Shown piece after piece: positions 1 to 8,194 of a stretch of DNA of 64,000 nucleotides (positions are counted from its first letter, which is position 1; every line of letters starts with the position of its first letter). The notes under the pieces are model-generated. The model worked only from the letters and a program-made list of their open reading frames with translations. It did no database searches and was not told the origin of the DNA. The DNA comes from Streptomyces djakartensis (GTDB lineage: Bacteria; Actinomycetota; Actinomycetes; Streptomycetales; Streptomycetaceae), in contig NZ_BMWE01000005.1 in assembly GCF_014651075.1 (NCBI RefSeq), positions 124,001-188,000 on the forward strand. Direction: 5' to 3'. The translations under genes were made by a program, and so were the position numbers.

Positions 1-2118
1 GCGGTCCAGGACGTTGACGTTCATGTGGAAGCCGCCGGAGGCCATGTAGGCGTCGAGGATGCCGACCAGGTGGCCGGCGCGCTCGGCGGGGTCGTGGCCC
101 AGCCCCTCGGGTGTGATCGTCGTGGTCAGCGAGATGCCGTCGCGGGCCTGCTCGTAGGGGAGTTTGGCGACCGACAGGGCGGAGGCCGCCACACCGTGCC
201 GGTCCCGGCCGTTCATCGGGTTGGCGCCCGGTGCGAACGGGGCGCCGGCGCGGCGGCCGTCGGGTGTGTTGCCGGTGTGCTCGCCGTAGACGACGTTCGA
301 GGTGATGGTCAGCACCGACTGAGTGTGCTCGGCGTCCCGGTACGTGGGGTGCTCGCGCACCTTCGCCATGAACGACTCCACCAGGCCGACGGCGAGGCTG
401 TCGGCGCGGTCGTCGTTGTTGCCGTACGCCGGGAAGTCCCCTTCGGTCCGGAAGTCGACGGCCAGCCCGGAGGCGTCCCGGAAGACCTTCACGCGAGCGT
501 GCTTGACGGCGGACAGACTGTCCACGGCGACCGACAGACCGGCGATGCCGCACGCCATGAACCGGTGGACCGGGTAGTCGTGCAGCGCCATCTCGATGCG
601 TTCGTAGGCGTACTTGTCGTGCATGTAGTGGATGACGTTCAGCGCGTCGACATACGTCCGGGCCAGCCAGTCCAGCATCCGGTCGTACGCCGCCGAAAGC
701 TCGTCGTAGTCGAGGTACTCGCCGGTCAGGGCGGGCATCGCGGGCGCGATCTGCTCGCCGGTCATCTCGTCCCGGCCGCCGTTGACCGCGTACAGCAGCG
801 CCTTGGCCAGGTTGACCCGCGCCCCGAAGAACTGCATCTGCCGGCCCACCGCCATCGCCGAGACACAGCAGGCGATCGCCGTGTCGTCACCGGTGCGCGG
901 GCGCATCAGGTCGTCGGACTCGTACTGGATCGCGCTGGTGTCGATGGAGACCCGCGCGCAGAACTCCTTGAAGCCCGCGGGCAGTCGGGGCGACCACAGG
1001 ACCGTCAGGTTCGGCTCGGGGGCGGGACCGAGGTTGTAGAGGGTCTGCAGGAAGCGGAAGGAGGTGCGGGTGACCAGGGGGCGGCCGTCGGTACCGATGC
1101 CGCCGATCGACTCCGTCACCCAGGTGGGGTCACCGGAGAACAGCGCGTCGTACTCGGGCGTCCGCAGGAACCGCACGATCCGCAGCTTGATCACGAAGTC
1201 GTCGATCAGCTCCTGGGCGCGCGTCTCGTCGATGCGGCCCTCGTCGAGGTCGCGCTGCAGGTACACGTCCAGGAAGGTGGAGGTGCGGCCCAGCGACATC
1301 GCGGCACCGTTCTGTTCCTTCACCGCGGCCAGGAAGCCGAGGTAGAGCCACTGCACCGCCTCGTGCGCCGTGGCGGCGGGGCGGGTGACATCACAGCCGT
1401 ACGAGGCCGCCATCCGCGCGAGCTCGCCCAACGCCCGGACCTGCTCGGCCAGTTCCTCGCGGTCGCGGATGACGTCCGGGCTGGAGGGCCGCGCGTCCAG
1501 CCGGGCGCGTTCGGCCCGCTTGGCCTCGACCAGACGGTCCGTGCCGTACAGCGCGACGCGCCGGTAGTCGCCGATGATCCGGCCACGGCCGTACGCGTCC
1601 GGCAGTCCGGTGATGATCCCCGCCTTGCGGGCAGCGCGCATCTCGGGGGTGTAGGCGTCGAAGACACCGTCGTTGTGGGTCTTGCGGTAGGTGCTGAAGA
1701 CGCGCGTGACGAACGGGTCGGCCTGGTAGCCGTACGCCTTGAGCCCGTTCTCCACCATCCGCAGCCCGCCATTGGGCATGATCGCCCGCCGCAGCGGGGC
1801 GTCCGTCTGCAGGCCGACGACCAGCTCGCGGTCGCGGTCGATGTAACCGGGGCGGTGCGAGGTGATGGTGGAGGGCAGACCGGGGTCCACGTCGAGGACG
1901 CCGCGACGCCGTTCCTCGGGGAAGAGGGCGGCGACCTTGCCCCAGACCGCGAGCGTGCGCGCGGTCGGCCCGGCCAGGAAGGCGGGACCACCCTCGTAGG
2001 GCGTGTAGTTGGCCTGGATGAAGTCGCGCACGTCGATGTGGTCCCGCCAGCGTGTACCGACGAAGCCTCGCCATGCCCCGGTTGCCGCCCGGGGTCCAGA
2101 TGCCACCGTTGCCGTCAT
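1..2118 (-). CDS. pflB: Pyruvate formate-lyase (formate C-acetyltransferase), C-terminus cut by window edge
   Basis: Glycyl-radical enzyme converting pyruvate and CoA to acetyl-CoA and formate in the cytoplasm without oxygen. The 706 codons read cover most of a roughly 760-residue family. The adjacent catalytic cysteines are visible in IACCVSAMAVG, and further family blocks are MACGIAGLSVAVDSLSAVKH, TSNVVYGEHTGNTPDGRR and GANPMNGRD. The glycine-radical segment near the C-terminus should lie just outside the window, so it cannot be checked. The ATG is preceded by a GAGGGAGAG Shine-Dalgarno. A DosR-like inverted repeat sits about 120 bp upstream. PFL is unusual for an aerobic actinomycete and fits the neighbouring lactate dehydrogenase, stress proteins and flavohaemoglobin. 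Its activating enzyme is not in the window; it may lie downstream, beyond position 1. Confidence 0.95.
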   Translation of the reverse strand, partial: MTATVASGPRAATGAWRGFVGTRWRDHIDVRDFIQANYTPYEGGPAFLAGPTARTLAVWGKVAALFPEERRRGVLDVDPGLPSTITSHRPGYIDRDRELVVGLQTDAPLRRAIMPNGGLRMVENGLKAYGYQADPFVTRVFSTYRKTHNDGVFDAYTPEMRAARKAGIITGLPDAYGRGRIIGDYRRVALYGTDRLVEAKRAERARLDARPSSPDVIRDREELAEQVRALGELARMAASYGCDVTRPAATAHEAVQWLYLGFLAAVKEQNGAAMSLGRTSTFLDVYLQRDLDEGRIDETRAQELIDDFVIKLRIVRFLRTPEYDALFSGDPTWVTESIGGIGTDGRPLVTRTSFRFLQTLYNLGPAPEPNLTVLWSPRLPAGFKEFCARVSIDTSAIQYESDDLMRPRTGDDTAIACCVSAMAVGRQMQFFGARVNLAKALLYAVNGGRDEMTGEQIAPAMPALTGEYLDYDELSAAYDRMLDWLARTYVDALNVIHYMHDKYAYERIEMALHDYPVHRFMACGIAGLSVAVDSLSAVKHARVKVFRDASGLAVDFRTEGDFPAYGNNDDRADSLAVGLVESFMAKVREHPTYRDAEHTQSVLTITSNVVYGEHTGNTPDGRRAGAPFAPGANPMNGRDRHGVAASALSVAKLPYEQARDGISLTTTITPEGLGHDPAERAGHLVGILDAYMASGGFHMNVNVLDR

Positions 2119-2237
2119 CGCCGGTCTCTCCCTCACTCCACGCGCAGGATCTCTGCACCTGCGATGCTCGTCGCTCGCGGTGCCCGCGGGCAGGGCCTGT
2201 CAGCGCACCCGGGGCCCGCCATCCGTCCCGCCGTGCC

Positions 2238-2251
2238 GGGCCGTTGGGCCC
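2238..2251. promoter_or_regulatory. DosR/OsdR-like inverted repeat upstream of pflB
   Basis: GGGCC-GTTG-GGCCC, a perfect 5-4-5 inverted repeat 120-133 bp upstream of the pflB ATG. It has the geometry of the mycobacterial DosR box core (GGGAC-N4-GTCCC) and matches repeats found upstream of the PPOX, usp and hmp genes here. Regulator identity is inferred. Confidence 0.5.
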
Positions 2252-2322
2252 CACGCGGATTCGGCCGCCAGGGAACCGGCCGACGGGCGGCACGAGAAGG
2301 GACGGGCCGGAGCAAGGGACGT

Positions 2323-2763
2323 TCAGGCGGGGAGGTCCACCCCGTACAGGGTGCGTCCGCCGACGAGCTCTCGCCCGGTGACCAGTTCGGGCTCGATGCG
2401 TACGAAGACCTCCTGCGGCGCCGGTGCCCAGGAGACCGGGCCGGTGCGGACCAGGCGCTCGTGCTCGGCGGGATCGGTCACCACACCGGCCGGGCCCGTG
2501 ACGACGACACTCCAGCCGGACTGCCGGCCGGCGTCGACGTCGTCGGCCTCGAAGGCGACCACAGCACCATCGATCGCACGGACCAGTTCCGAAGTCGCGG
2601 AAGTGCGCAGCAGAACCGCACCGTCGCCGTCCAGGCTGAAGTTGACCGGCAGCACGGCGGGCAGGGCCCTGAGCGTGTAGACGATGCGGCCCACGGGCAC
2701 CTCGGCCATCAGCCGCAGGCACTCGTGCCGCTTCAGCTCGCGGAAACCATCGTTGGGGTACAT
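2323..2763 (-). CDS. Pyridoxamine 5'-phosphate oxidase family (split-barrel flavin-binding) protein
   Basis: A 146-residue protein with the sequence pattern of the small Streptomyces and mycobacterial PPOX/nitroreductase-like split-barrel proteins. Its core runs from LMAEVPVGRIVYTLRALPAV, through a strand with VNFSLDGDGAVLLRTS, to the C-terminal ITGRE-like segment VTGRELVGGRTLYGVD. Such proteins bind flavin or F420 and often belong to DosR-type regulons; the substrate cannot be read from sequence. The ATG at 2763 was chosen over an upstream in-frame start because AAGGACGG sits seven bases before it. It is divergent from the STAS gene, and a DosR-like box lies about 75 bp upstream. Confidence 0.82.
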   Translation of the reverse strand: MYPNDGFRELKRHECLRLMAEVPVGRIVYTLRALPAVLPVNFSLDGDGAVLLRTSATSELVRAIDGAVVAFEADDVDAGRQSGWSVVVTGPAGVVTDPAEHERLVRTGPVSWAPAPQEVFVRIEPELVTGRELVGGRTLYGVDLPA

Positions 2764-2839
2764 CGGCCGGCCGTCCTTAGCTCGGTACAAGCGGTACTGC
2801 GTCCTTCCACCCTGAGCCCGCCGGGGCCCGCGAGGTGAG

Positions 2840-2853
2840 GGGCCATGGGTCCC
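2840..2853. promoter_or_regulatory. DosR-like inverted repeat between PPOX and STAS genes
   Basis: GGGCC-ATGG-GTCCC, 5-4-5 geometry with one mismatch between arms, 77-90 bp upstream of the PPOX start. A weaker relative, GGGCC-GTGT-GGCCG, lies at 2895-2908. The 2764-3038 gap holds no gene that I can support. Confidence 0.42.
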
Positions 2854-3038
2854 GTGGGAGTCGCAGAACGGCCCGATGCCACACCACGGCCGGCGGGCCG
2901 TGTGGCCGGTCCGTCCGGGAGTGCGGGCGATACCCGGGCCGCTCGTCCGCCCCGCTTCGCAGGACGGCCCCGGGCGGACCAGGCGGTCAGGGCCGACAGG
3001 CCCTACCGGCGCATCGCCTTGTCCTGTTTTCTCGGTCC

Positions 3039-3419
3039 ATGCCCCAGAACGACCTCAGCCCAGCGCCTTCCCGTACGGAGCACACCGTCGACGGCACCAC
3101 CGTCGTGGAGCTGCGCGGCGAAATCGACATCCGCACCGCGCCGTCCCTCGCGTTCCGGCTGGAGGCCCTGACCGCGGCCCCGCACCCTGATGTGGTGCTG
3201 GATCTGCGCTCCACGGCCTTCATCGACTGCGCCGGCCTCGGGGTGCTGTGCCGGGCACGGAACCGGGCCGAGGCGCGGCAGGGCCGGCTCCGGCTGGTCA
3301 CGGACAGCGCCAGCTTCCGGCGGATCCTTCGCAACGTGGGCCTGGCCGGGGCCTTCGAGCTCCACTCCGATCTGGACACGGCCCTGGCCGGTACCCCGCG
3401 GGCCTCCACCGCGCGTTGA
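3039..3419 (+). CDS. STAS-domain (anti-sigma factor antagonist-like) protein
   Basis: A 126-residue single-domain STAS protein. It shows the N-terminal strand pair TTVVELRGEIDIRTAPSL, a VVLDLRSTAFIDCAGLGVLC segment and the closing helix region RRILRNVGLAGAFELH. Family members bind anti-sigma kinases and release sigma factors when unphosphorylated. The usual phospho-acceptor motif D-S-S/T-G-L reads DCAGL here, so the serine or threonine that is normally phosphorylated is missing. The ATG at 3039 starts the domain directly; no strong ribosome site is visible, so translation could begin elsewhere. No partner kinase or sigma gene is adjacent. It converges on the lactate dehydrogenase gene 35 bp away. 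Confidence 0.85.
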   Translation: MPQNDLSPAPSRTEHTVDGTTVVELRGEIDIRTAPSLAFRLEALTAAPHPDVVLDLRSTAFIDCAGLGVLCRARNRAEARQGRLRLVTDSASFRRILRNVGLAGAFELHSDLDTALAGTPRASTAR

Positions 3420-3454
3420 ACGCAGGTACCTCGGTGCGTTCCTCCGTTCCGGGG

Positions 3455-4492
3455 TCAGCCGTGCGCGCGACGGTGCGGGACGGGGCCGGAGGGCTGGGTC
3501 AGCGTGTTGTCACCGGTGCGGCCGGCGAAGTAGTCCTCGATGTTGCGGACCGTGGCCTCGGCGATCTGCTCCACGGCGTCCCGGGTGAAGTACGCCTGGT
3601 GCGAGGTCACCAGGACGTTGTTGAAGGTCATGAGGCGGGCGAGGCGTTCGTCGGTCATCACCTCCAGGGACTTGTCGAGGAAGAACAGCCCGGCCTCCTC
3701 CTCGTACACGTCCAGTCCGACACCTCCCGGTTTGCCGGCGCGCAGGGTGCCCAGCAGGGCGTCAGTGTCGATCAGGCCGCCGCGGCTGGTGTTGATCAGG
3801 ATCGCGTCGTCCTTCATCAGTGCCAGCGCTTCGGCGTCCACCAGGTGGTGGGTGCTCGGCAGCAGCGGCACGTGCAGGCTGACCAGGTCGGCCTCCGCGA
3901 GCAGCCGCTCGTGCTCGACGTACCGCATCCCCAGGGCCAGGCAGTCCGGATTCTCGGTGATGTCCCAGCCCAGCAGCCGCATGCCGAAACCATGGGCGAT
4001 CCGGGCGAAGGCGGTGCCGATCTTGCCCGTGCCGACCACCCCCGCGGTCCGGCCGTGCAGATCGCGCCCCATCAGTCCGTCGAGCCGGAAGTCGAACTCC
4101 CGGGTGCGGTGCGCGGCCCGCACGATCCGGCGGTCGACGGCCAGCGCCAGCGCCCAGGCGAACTCGGCGACGGAATACGGGGAGTAGTACGACACGCGGG
4201 CCACCGTGAGCCCCAGTTCCCCGGCCACCGTCAGGTCGATGTTGTTGAATCCGGTGGCCCGCTGGGCGATCAGCCTGGTGCCGCCGTCGGCCAGCGAGCG
4301 CAGCACCTCCGCGTCCAGGGTGTCGTTGACGCCGGACAGCACGACCTCGTGGCCCTCGGCGGTCGGGGCGGTGTCCCGGTCCAGGAACAGTCCCAGGCAG
4401 CGCAGCTCATGACGGTCGGCGAACGCCCGGTCGAACGCCTCGCGCAGCAGCGGTTCCTCGTCCGCGAGGACACCGTACGCGACGATCTCCAC
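3455..4492 (-). CDS. Fermentative D-lactate dehydrogenase (D-2-hydroxyacid dehydrogenase family)
   Basis: A 345-residue NAD-dependent 2-hydroxyacid dehydrogenase that probably reduces pyruvate to D-lactate. It carries the substrate-side block QRATGFNNIDL, the NAD-binding motif GTGKIGTAFA, the catalytic Arg region INTSRGGLID, the catalytic Glu region GLDVYEEE and the catalytic His in TSHQAYFT. The EEAGLFFLDKS stretch is typical of fermentative D-LDHs rather than glyoxylate or phosphoglycerate dehydrogenases. GTG at 4492 is favoured because GGAGGAG lies five bases upstream and the next residues start the domain; an ATG at 4507 is the alternative. With pflB it gives two fermentative outlets for pyruvate in one island. 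Confidence 0.9.
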   Translation of the reverse strand: MEIVAYGVLADEEPLLREAFDRAFADRHELRCLGLFLDRDTAPTAEGHEVVLSGVNDTLDAEVLRSLADGGTRLIAQRATGFNNIDLTVAGELGLTVARVSYYSPYSVAEFAWALALAVDRRIVRAAHRTREFDFRLDGLMGRDLHGRTAGVVGTGKIGTAFARIAHGFGMRLLGWDITENPDCLALGMRYVEHERLLAEADLVSLHVPLLPSTHHLVDAEALALMKDDAILINTSRGGLIDTDALLGTLRAGKPGGVGLDVYEEEAGLFFLDKSLEVMTDERLARLMTFNNVLVTSHQAYFTRDAVEQIAEATVRNIEDYFAGRTGDNTLTQPSGPVPHRRAHG

Positions 4493-4593
4493 GTGCTCTC
4501 CTCCCATCGGGGCGGGTGGCCATGCCCTCCACGGTAGGGCGCGGCCCGAGCGGCCGCCGCCCCGTGTGCCGGTGAGGGCGGCGGCCGCTGCGC

Positions 4594-4609
4594 GGGATCC
4601 CGGGTTCCC
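4594..4609. promoter_or_regulatory. Weak DosR-like inverted repeat upstream of D-lactate dehydrogenase
   Basis: GGGATC-CCGG-GTTCCC, an imperfect 6-4-6 inverted repeat about 100 bp upstream of the GTG start. It has the position but not the full consensus of the better boxes at 2238, 7505 and 8066. The rest of 4493-4780 shows no gene. Confidence 0.25.
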
Positions 4610-4780
4610 CTCCCTCTCGAGTTCCCGCGCGGCACTCTCGTGGCTCCTGGGCATGCGAGAGGATGCCCTGCCGACGTGAGCCACGAGGTCTGGCGCAGCT
4701 GCTTTCCGACGCGGGGCACACGAGCCGGGAACCGGCCCGGGCTGTCCACGCCCGCGGGGCCGGGAGTCGTCCCGGCGCTC

Positions 4781-5512
4781 TCACAGCCTGCGCAGCCAGT
4801 CCTCGGCGACGCCGTGCAGCGCGGGCTCGTCCGGCCGGAGGTGCGAGTCGTCCAGCCGGTGGGTGAGCTCGTCGACCACGGCGACGACGCCGTCGATCTG
4901 GCGTGTCATGGAGACGGCGATCTCCGTCTCGCTCTTGCGCTCAAGGCTTCCGGCGAGGGTGACGACACCTTCCGCCACCAGAACGTCGACGCTGCGTGGT
5001 GCCTGCCACAGCGCGCCTACCAGGACCTCGTCGATCACCTGCCGGCGGATGTCCGGGTCCGGCCGCAGGAAGACCTGCAGCAGATCCCGCCGGGTGACGA
5101 TGCCGGCGAGCCGGTCCTCCCCGTCCACCACGGGGAGCCGCTCCACGCGCCGCTGGGCCATGGTGCGGGCGGCCTCGACGATGGTGTCGTCGGCGCGCGC
5201 GGTGACGGGTGGCGCGGTCATCAGCTGTCCGGCCGTGCGGGCCCGCGCCTTCGCGGCCTGCCTCCGGGCGCCGCGGGTCAGTCCGGCGAGCCGGAAGCGA
5301 CGCTTCGCCTGGAACGGGCGGGGTGTGTCGGCCTGCCGCAGCATCAGGTCCGTTTCGGAGACGACCCCGATCACCTTCTCGTCCTCGTCGATCACCGGCA
5401 GCCCGCTGATCCGGTGGTCGGCCAGCAACCGGACGACCTCCTTGAAGGGGGTGCCGTACTCGACGCGAACGACGTCCGTGGTCATCACGGAACCGACCTT
5501 GTTGTGCCTCAT
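4781..5512 (-). CDS. CBS-domain pair protein with C-terminal BON domain
   Basis: A 243-residue cytoplasmic protein. Two CBS motifs occupy roughly residues 8-60 (VMTTDVVRVEYGTPFKEVV, ISGLPVIDEDEKVIGVVSET) and 95-150 (LMTAPPVTARADDTIVEAA, VERLPVVDGEDRLAGIVTRR). A BON domain follows at about 160-225 (VDVLVAEGVVTLAGSLERKS). CBS pairs typically sense adenine nucleotides; BON domains bind membranes or other ligands. No enzyme domain is attached, so it is probably a regulatory or sensor protein. It is the last gene of a minus-strand run after two universal stress proteins (66 bp gap), a common combination in dormancy-type regulons. Confidence 0.9.
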   Translation of the reverse strand: MRHNKVGSVMTTDVVRVEYGTPFKEVVRLLADHRISGLPVIDEDEKVIGVVSETDLMLRQADTPRPFQAKRRFRLAGLTRGARRQAAKARARTAGQLMTAPPVTARADDTIVEAARTMAQRRVERLPVVDGEDRLAGIVTRRDLLQVFLRPDPDIRRQVIDEVLVGALWQAPRSVDVLVAEGVVTLAGSLERKSETEIAVSMTRQIDGVVAVVDELTHRLDDSHLRPDEPALHGVAEDWLRRL

Positions 5513-5578
5513 GTCCGTCTTCCCTTCTCGGCTACGGGATCCCTGTCGGCCGGCGAGCGGTTCGCGGCACGACGCCGG

Positions 5579-6487
5579 TCAGCCGTCGTCGTGCTCCCGG
5601 TGCGGTACCACGGCGACCGCGCAGGCGGAGTGGTGCAGCACCGCGTGGGCGACCCGCCCGAGCTGGAGCCCGACGTGCCCCTCACGGCGCCTGGCACCGA
5701 CGACCAGCAGGTCGGCCTCGTGGGAGGCGTCGACCAGTACCCGACGGGCCGGGCCCTCGACCGTGCGCCGGCGCACAGCGACGTCCGCCGGGACGTCCCG
5801 CAGAGCCGTCTCCAGTTCCCCGGACGCCCGCTCCTCGTGGAGGCGGGCCGGTTCGCCGGACAGCAGCGGGTGGTCGGTGGTCTCGTGCGCGGGGCACCGC
5901 CAGGCCCGTACGGCCTCCAGGATCACGCCGCGCCGCCGCGCCTCCTCCACGGCGAACCGCACGGCCGCCGACTCCTTCGCCTCCTGGCCGACACCCACCA
6001 CGACGCGACCGCGCACCGGCGGTGCCGCCTGGTTGTCGTGGCTGCCGCGCAGCACGATCACCGGGCAGTGGGCGTGGGCGGCGACGGCCAGGCTGACGGA
6101 GCCGAGCAGCAGCTCCGCGATGCCGCTGCGGCCACGGGTGCCCAACACCAGTGCGGCGGCGGTCCTCCCCTCTCGCACCAGGGCGTACTCCGGCTCCTCG
6201 AACACCACGTCGGTGGCCACCCGCAGGTGCGGATGGCGCACGCGTGCCCGCCGGGCGGCGGCGCCGACGACGTCCTGGGGCAGCGGCAGCGTGCTCGGCT
6301 TCCCGATGTCCCGGGCGAGCGCGGCACCCTCGTACCGCTGCCACAGGCAGGCGTACACCACCCGCAGTGGCACCCCGCGCAGCGCCGCCTCGTCGGCCGC
6401 CCAGTCGACGGCGCGCAAACTCGGCTCGGAGCCGTCCACTCCCACGACCAGGGGCGCGTCGACGGGTCGTTCGACAGGTGCGTTCAT
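5579..6487 (-). CDS. Universal stress protein, tandem UspA domains
   Basis: A 302-residue protein with two UspA folds. The first begins PLVVGVDGSEPSLRAVDWAA and ends with the ATP-binding signature GTRGRSGIAELLLGSVS. The second begins GRVVVGVGQEAKESAAVRFA and carries VVGARRREGHVGLQLGRVAH. ATP binding is therefore expected at least in domain one, where G-x2-G-x9-G-S is intact. The role is stress survival and is not specified further by sequence. ATG at 6487 was chosen; a GTG nine bases upstream is also possible. It sits 26 bp after another usp gene and before the CBS-BON gene, so the three probably form one transcript. Confidence 0.93.
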   Translation of the reverse strand: MNAPVERPVDAPLVVGVDGSEPSLRAVDWAADEAALRGVPLRVVYACLWQRYEGAALARDIGKPSTLPLPQDVVGAAARRARVRHPHLRVATDVVFEEPEYALVREGRTAAALVLGTRGRSGIAELLLGSVSLAVAAHAHCPVIVLRGSHDNQAAPPVRGRVVVGVGQEAKESAAVRFAVEEARRRGVILEAVRAWRCPAHETTDHPLLSGEPARLHEERASGELETALRDVPADVAVRRRTVEGPARRVLVDASHEADLLVVGARRREGHVGLQLGRVAHAVLHHSACAVAVVPHREHDDG

Positions 6488-6513
6488 GGTCTCCACCGCC
6501 TCCGGGAACGCGC

Positions 6514-7419
6514 TCAGTCGTGCGCGACTACGGCGACGGGGGCGGTGGCGTGGTGCAGCACCGCGTGGGTGACGGGCCCGATGTGGGCGCCGAACGGGTT
6601 GCGGCGGATCCGACGGCCGACGACGACCAGCGACGCCGCGCGGGACGCGTCGACGACGTGCAGGGCGGGGCTGCCGGCGGGGGACTCCTCGATGACCTCC
6701 ACGTCCGGGTACTTCTCCCGCCAGGGGCGCAGGACCTCGGCCAGGGCCGCGGCCTCCTGCCGGCCCAGTTCGGCGTTGAGTTCGAGGTCCGCGGGAAGGC
6801 CGTAGGCGAAGTAGGGCGGCAGGTTCCAGCCGTGCACGGCCTTCACCGCGGTGCCACGGCGGGCGGCCTCCTCGAAGGCGAAGGCGATCAGCGCGTCATG
6901 GGGATGCTCCGTGTCGAGGCCGAGCACCACGGGCCGGTACGCGGTGGCGGTGGACGGGACGCCCCCCGGGTCCTTCTCGTGCTCGTCGGCGGCGCGCTGC
7001 CCGGCCCGGACCAGAACGACGGGGGTCTCGGTGTGCGCGATCACCGACATGCTCACGGAACCGACGAGGAATCCCCCGATGCCGCTCAGCCCGCGCGACC
7101 CCAGGACCAGCAGATCAGTGTCCTTCGCCACCTCGGCCAACACGTCCATCGGCCTGCCGGGGATCTGCTCGACGGCCACGTCCACCTCCGGGTGGCGCAG
7201 GCGCAGTCCCTCGGCCGCCTCGCGCGGAATCCGCTCGCTCCAGTGCGCCTGGGTCTCGGCACCGAGGAGCGGGGCCTGCGCCATGGCATCCGGGACGGGT
7301 TCCCAGACGTGCGCAAGCCGCAGCCGCAGGCCGCGCAGCTTCGCCTCTCGGGCCGCCCACTCTGCGGCGGCACGGCTCTCGGGCGAGCCGTCGAGGCCTA
7401 CGGTGACGGTGCGGGACAT
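6514..7419 (-). CDS. Universal stress protein, tandem UspA domains (first gene of usp-usp-CBS unit)
   Basis: A 301-residue protein with two UspA domains. Domain one has TVTVGLDGSPESRAAAEWAA and the ATP-loop GSRGLSGIGGFLVGSVS. Domain two has RPVVLGLDTEHPHDALIAFA and VVGRRIRRNPFGAHIGPVTH. The ATG at 7419 is preceded by GGAGGTG six to seven bases upstream, which decides the start over a longer in-frame option. It heads the minus-strand unit usp-usp-CBS/BON. A DosR-like box lies 86-100 bp upstream, in the position expected for activation. It is a paralogue of the neighbouring usp, probably from an old duplication. Confidence 0.93.
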   Translation of the reverse strand: MSRTVTVGLDGSPESRAAAEWAAREAKLRGLRLRLAHVWEPVPDAMAQAPLLGAETQAHWSERIPREAAEGLRLRHPEVDVAVEQIPGRPMDVLAEVAKDTDLLVLGSRGLSGIGGFLVGSVSMSVIAHTETPVVLVRAGQRAADEHEKDPGGVPSTATAYRPVVLGLDTEHPHDALIAFAFEEAARRGTAVKAVHGWNLPPYFAYGLPADLELNAELGRQEAAALAEVLRPWREKYPDVEVIEESPAGSPALHVVDASRAASLVVVGRRIRRNPFGAHIGPVTHAVLHHATAPVAVVAHD

Positions 7420-7504
7420 GGTGTCCACCTCCTGTATCGGGGTCGCGGTCACAGAGTGGTGGAAAGGAAGCGTCCCTCAGCAGAGGCCGCAGGTCCCGGG
7501 GACC

Positions 7505-7520
7505 GGGACCGACAGGCCCC
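7505..7520. promoter_or_regulatory. DosR-like inverted repeat upstream of the usp operon
   Basis: GGGACC-GACA-GGCCCC, a near-perfect inverted repeat 86-101 bp upstream of the usp ATG at 7419. The left arm is GGGAC as in the mycobacterial DosR core; the right arm matches the boxes upstream of pflB and hmp. Confidence 0.5.
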
Positions 7521-8043
7521 ATTCCGGGAGCGCCCAGCGGGCCCGACGGCCGTGCTTCCCCACTTTCCGTGGGGGCGGAGGCCGTTCGGCATCCCGTGGC
7601 CGGCCGGTGCCGTGGAGGATCCCGGCGTACGCGGGCGTGGCCGACCCGCCGGCGGTCGACGGGCCATGGGCGCTCCCGGCCGCGCGCGGCCAAAGACCGG
7701 GACGCCTCGCGACACCGGCAACCACCTTTCGATCTCGGTCGGCCTGCCCCGGGCAGGGTGAGGCCTGGCAGTCGGCATCACCCCCCTGGACCCGGTCGGT
7801 CGACTCGGTGGCGAACTCGCCCGCGTCAGAAGGGCCGTGCTCGGCGACCTGACGGGGCGTACGGCGTGACGGCGCGGTCGGCCGTGAGCGGAGCTCCCAC
7901 CCTGCCGACGGCCGTGACCACGTACCGGATGTGGCGCCACCCCAGTGGACCGCCCGGGCCCCGTCCACAGCGCGGCGCTCCGCGGACGGGGCCGACAGGA
8001 ACTCGTCCCGGTGCCGTGAGGCCCCACGGCGGAACGGGTCGTG

Positions 8044-8081
8044 GGGCCGAGGGACCCGAACCCATGGGGCCGTTCGGCCCC
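8044..8081. promoter_or_regulatory. Two adjacent DosR-like boxes upstream of flavohaemoglobin
   Basis: GGGCC-GAGG-GACCC at 8044-8057, followed by the perfect palindrome-like GGGGCC-GTTC-GGCCCC at 8066-8081. Their centres are about 23 bp apart, roughly two helical turns, as is seen for paired DosR/DevR sites. The downstream box ends 113 bp before the hmp ATG. Confidence 0.5.
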
Positions 8082-8194
8082 TCTTCGCCCTGCACCGCCG
8101 AACAGCGCCGAAACGCGGTCGCGTGCCTGCTACACAGAAGACGCCGCCCGATACGACGCGGCGCCCTTCCCCCCTCTTCAGCCCGGGAGACGCC

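Larger units (their letters stand above)
7420..8194. other. 775-bp intergenic region between the usp unit and hmp
   Basis: No credible gene. The open frames on both strands have random, Arg/Pro-rich translations without domains. The region serves as divergent promoter space and contains the DosR-like boxes listed separately. Its length is unusual for this gene-dense window. A short stretch near 7765-7869 reads as about 35 gene-like residues ending at a stop (LDPVGRLGGELARVRRAVLG) but lacks a start, so it may be a gene remnant. Confidence 0.45.

Noticed and set aside
25..2838. 937-codon open frame on the plus strand
   Set aside because: It lies antisense to pflB and the PPOX gene, which carry full family motifs; the translation is Arg/Gly/Val-rich without domains. 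It is a by-product of high GC.
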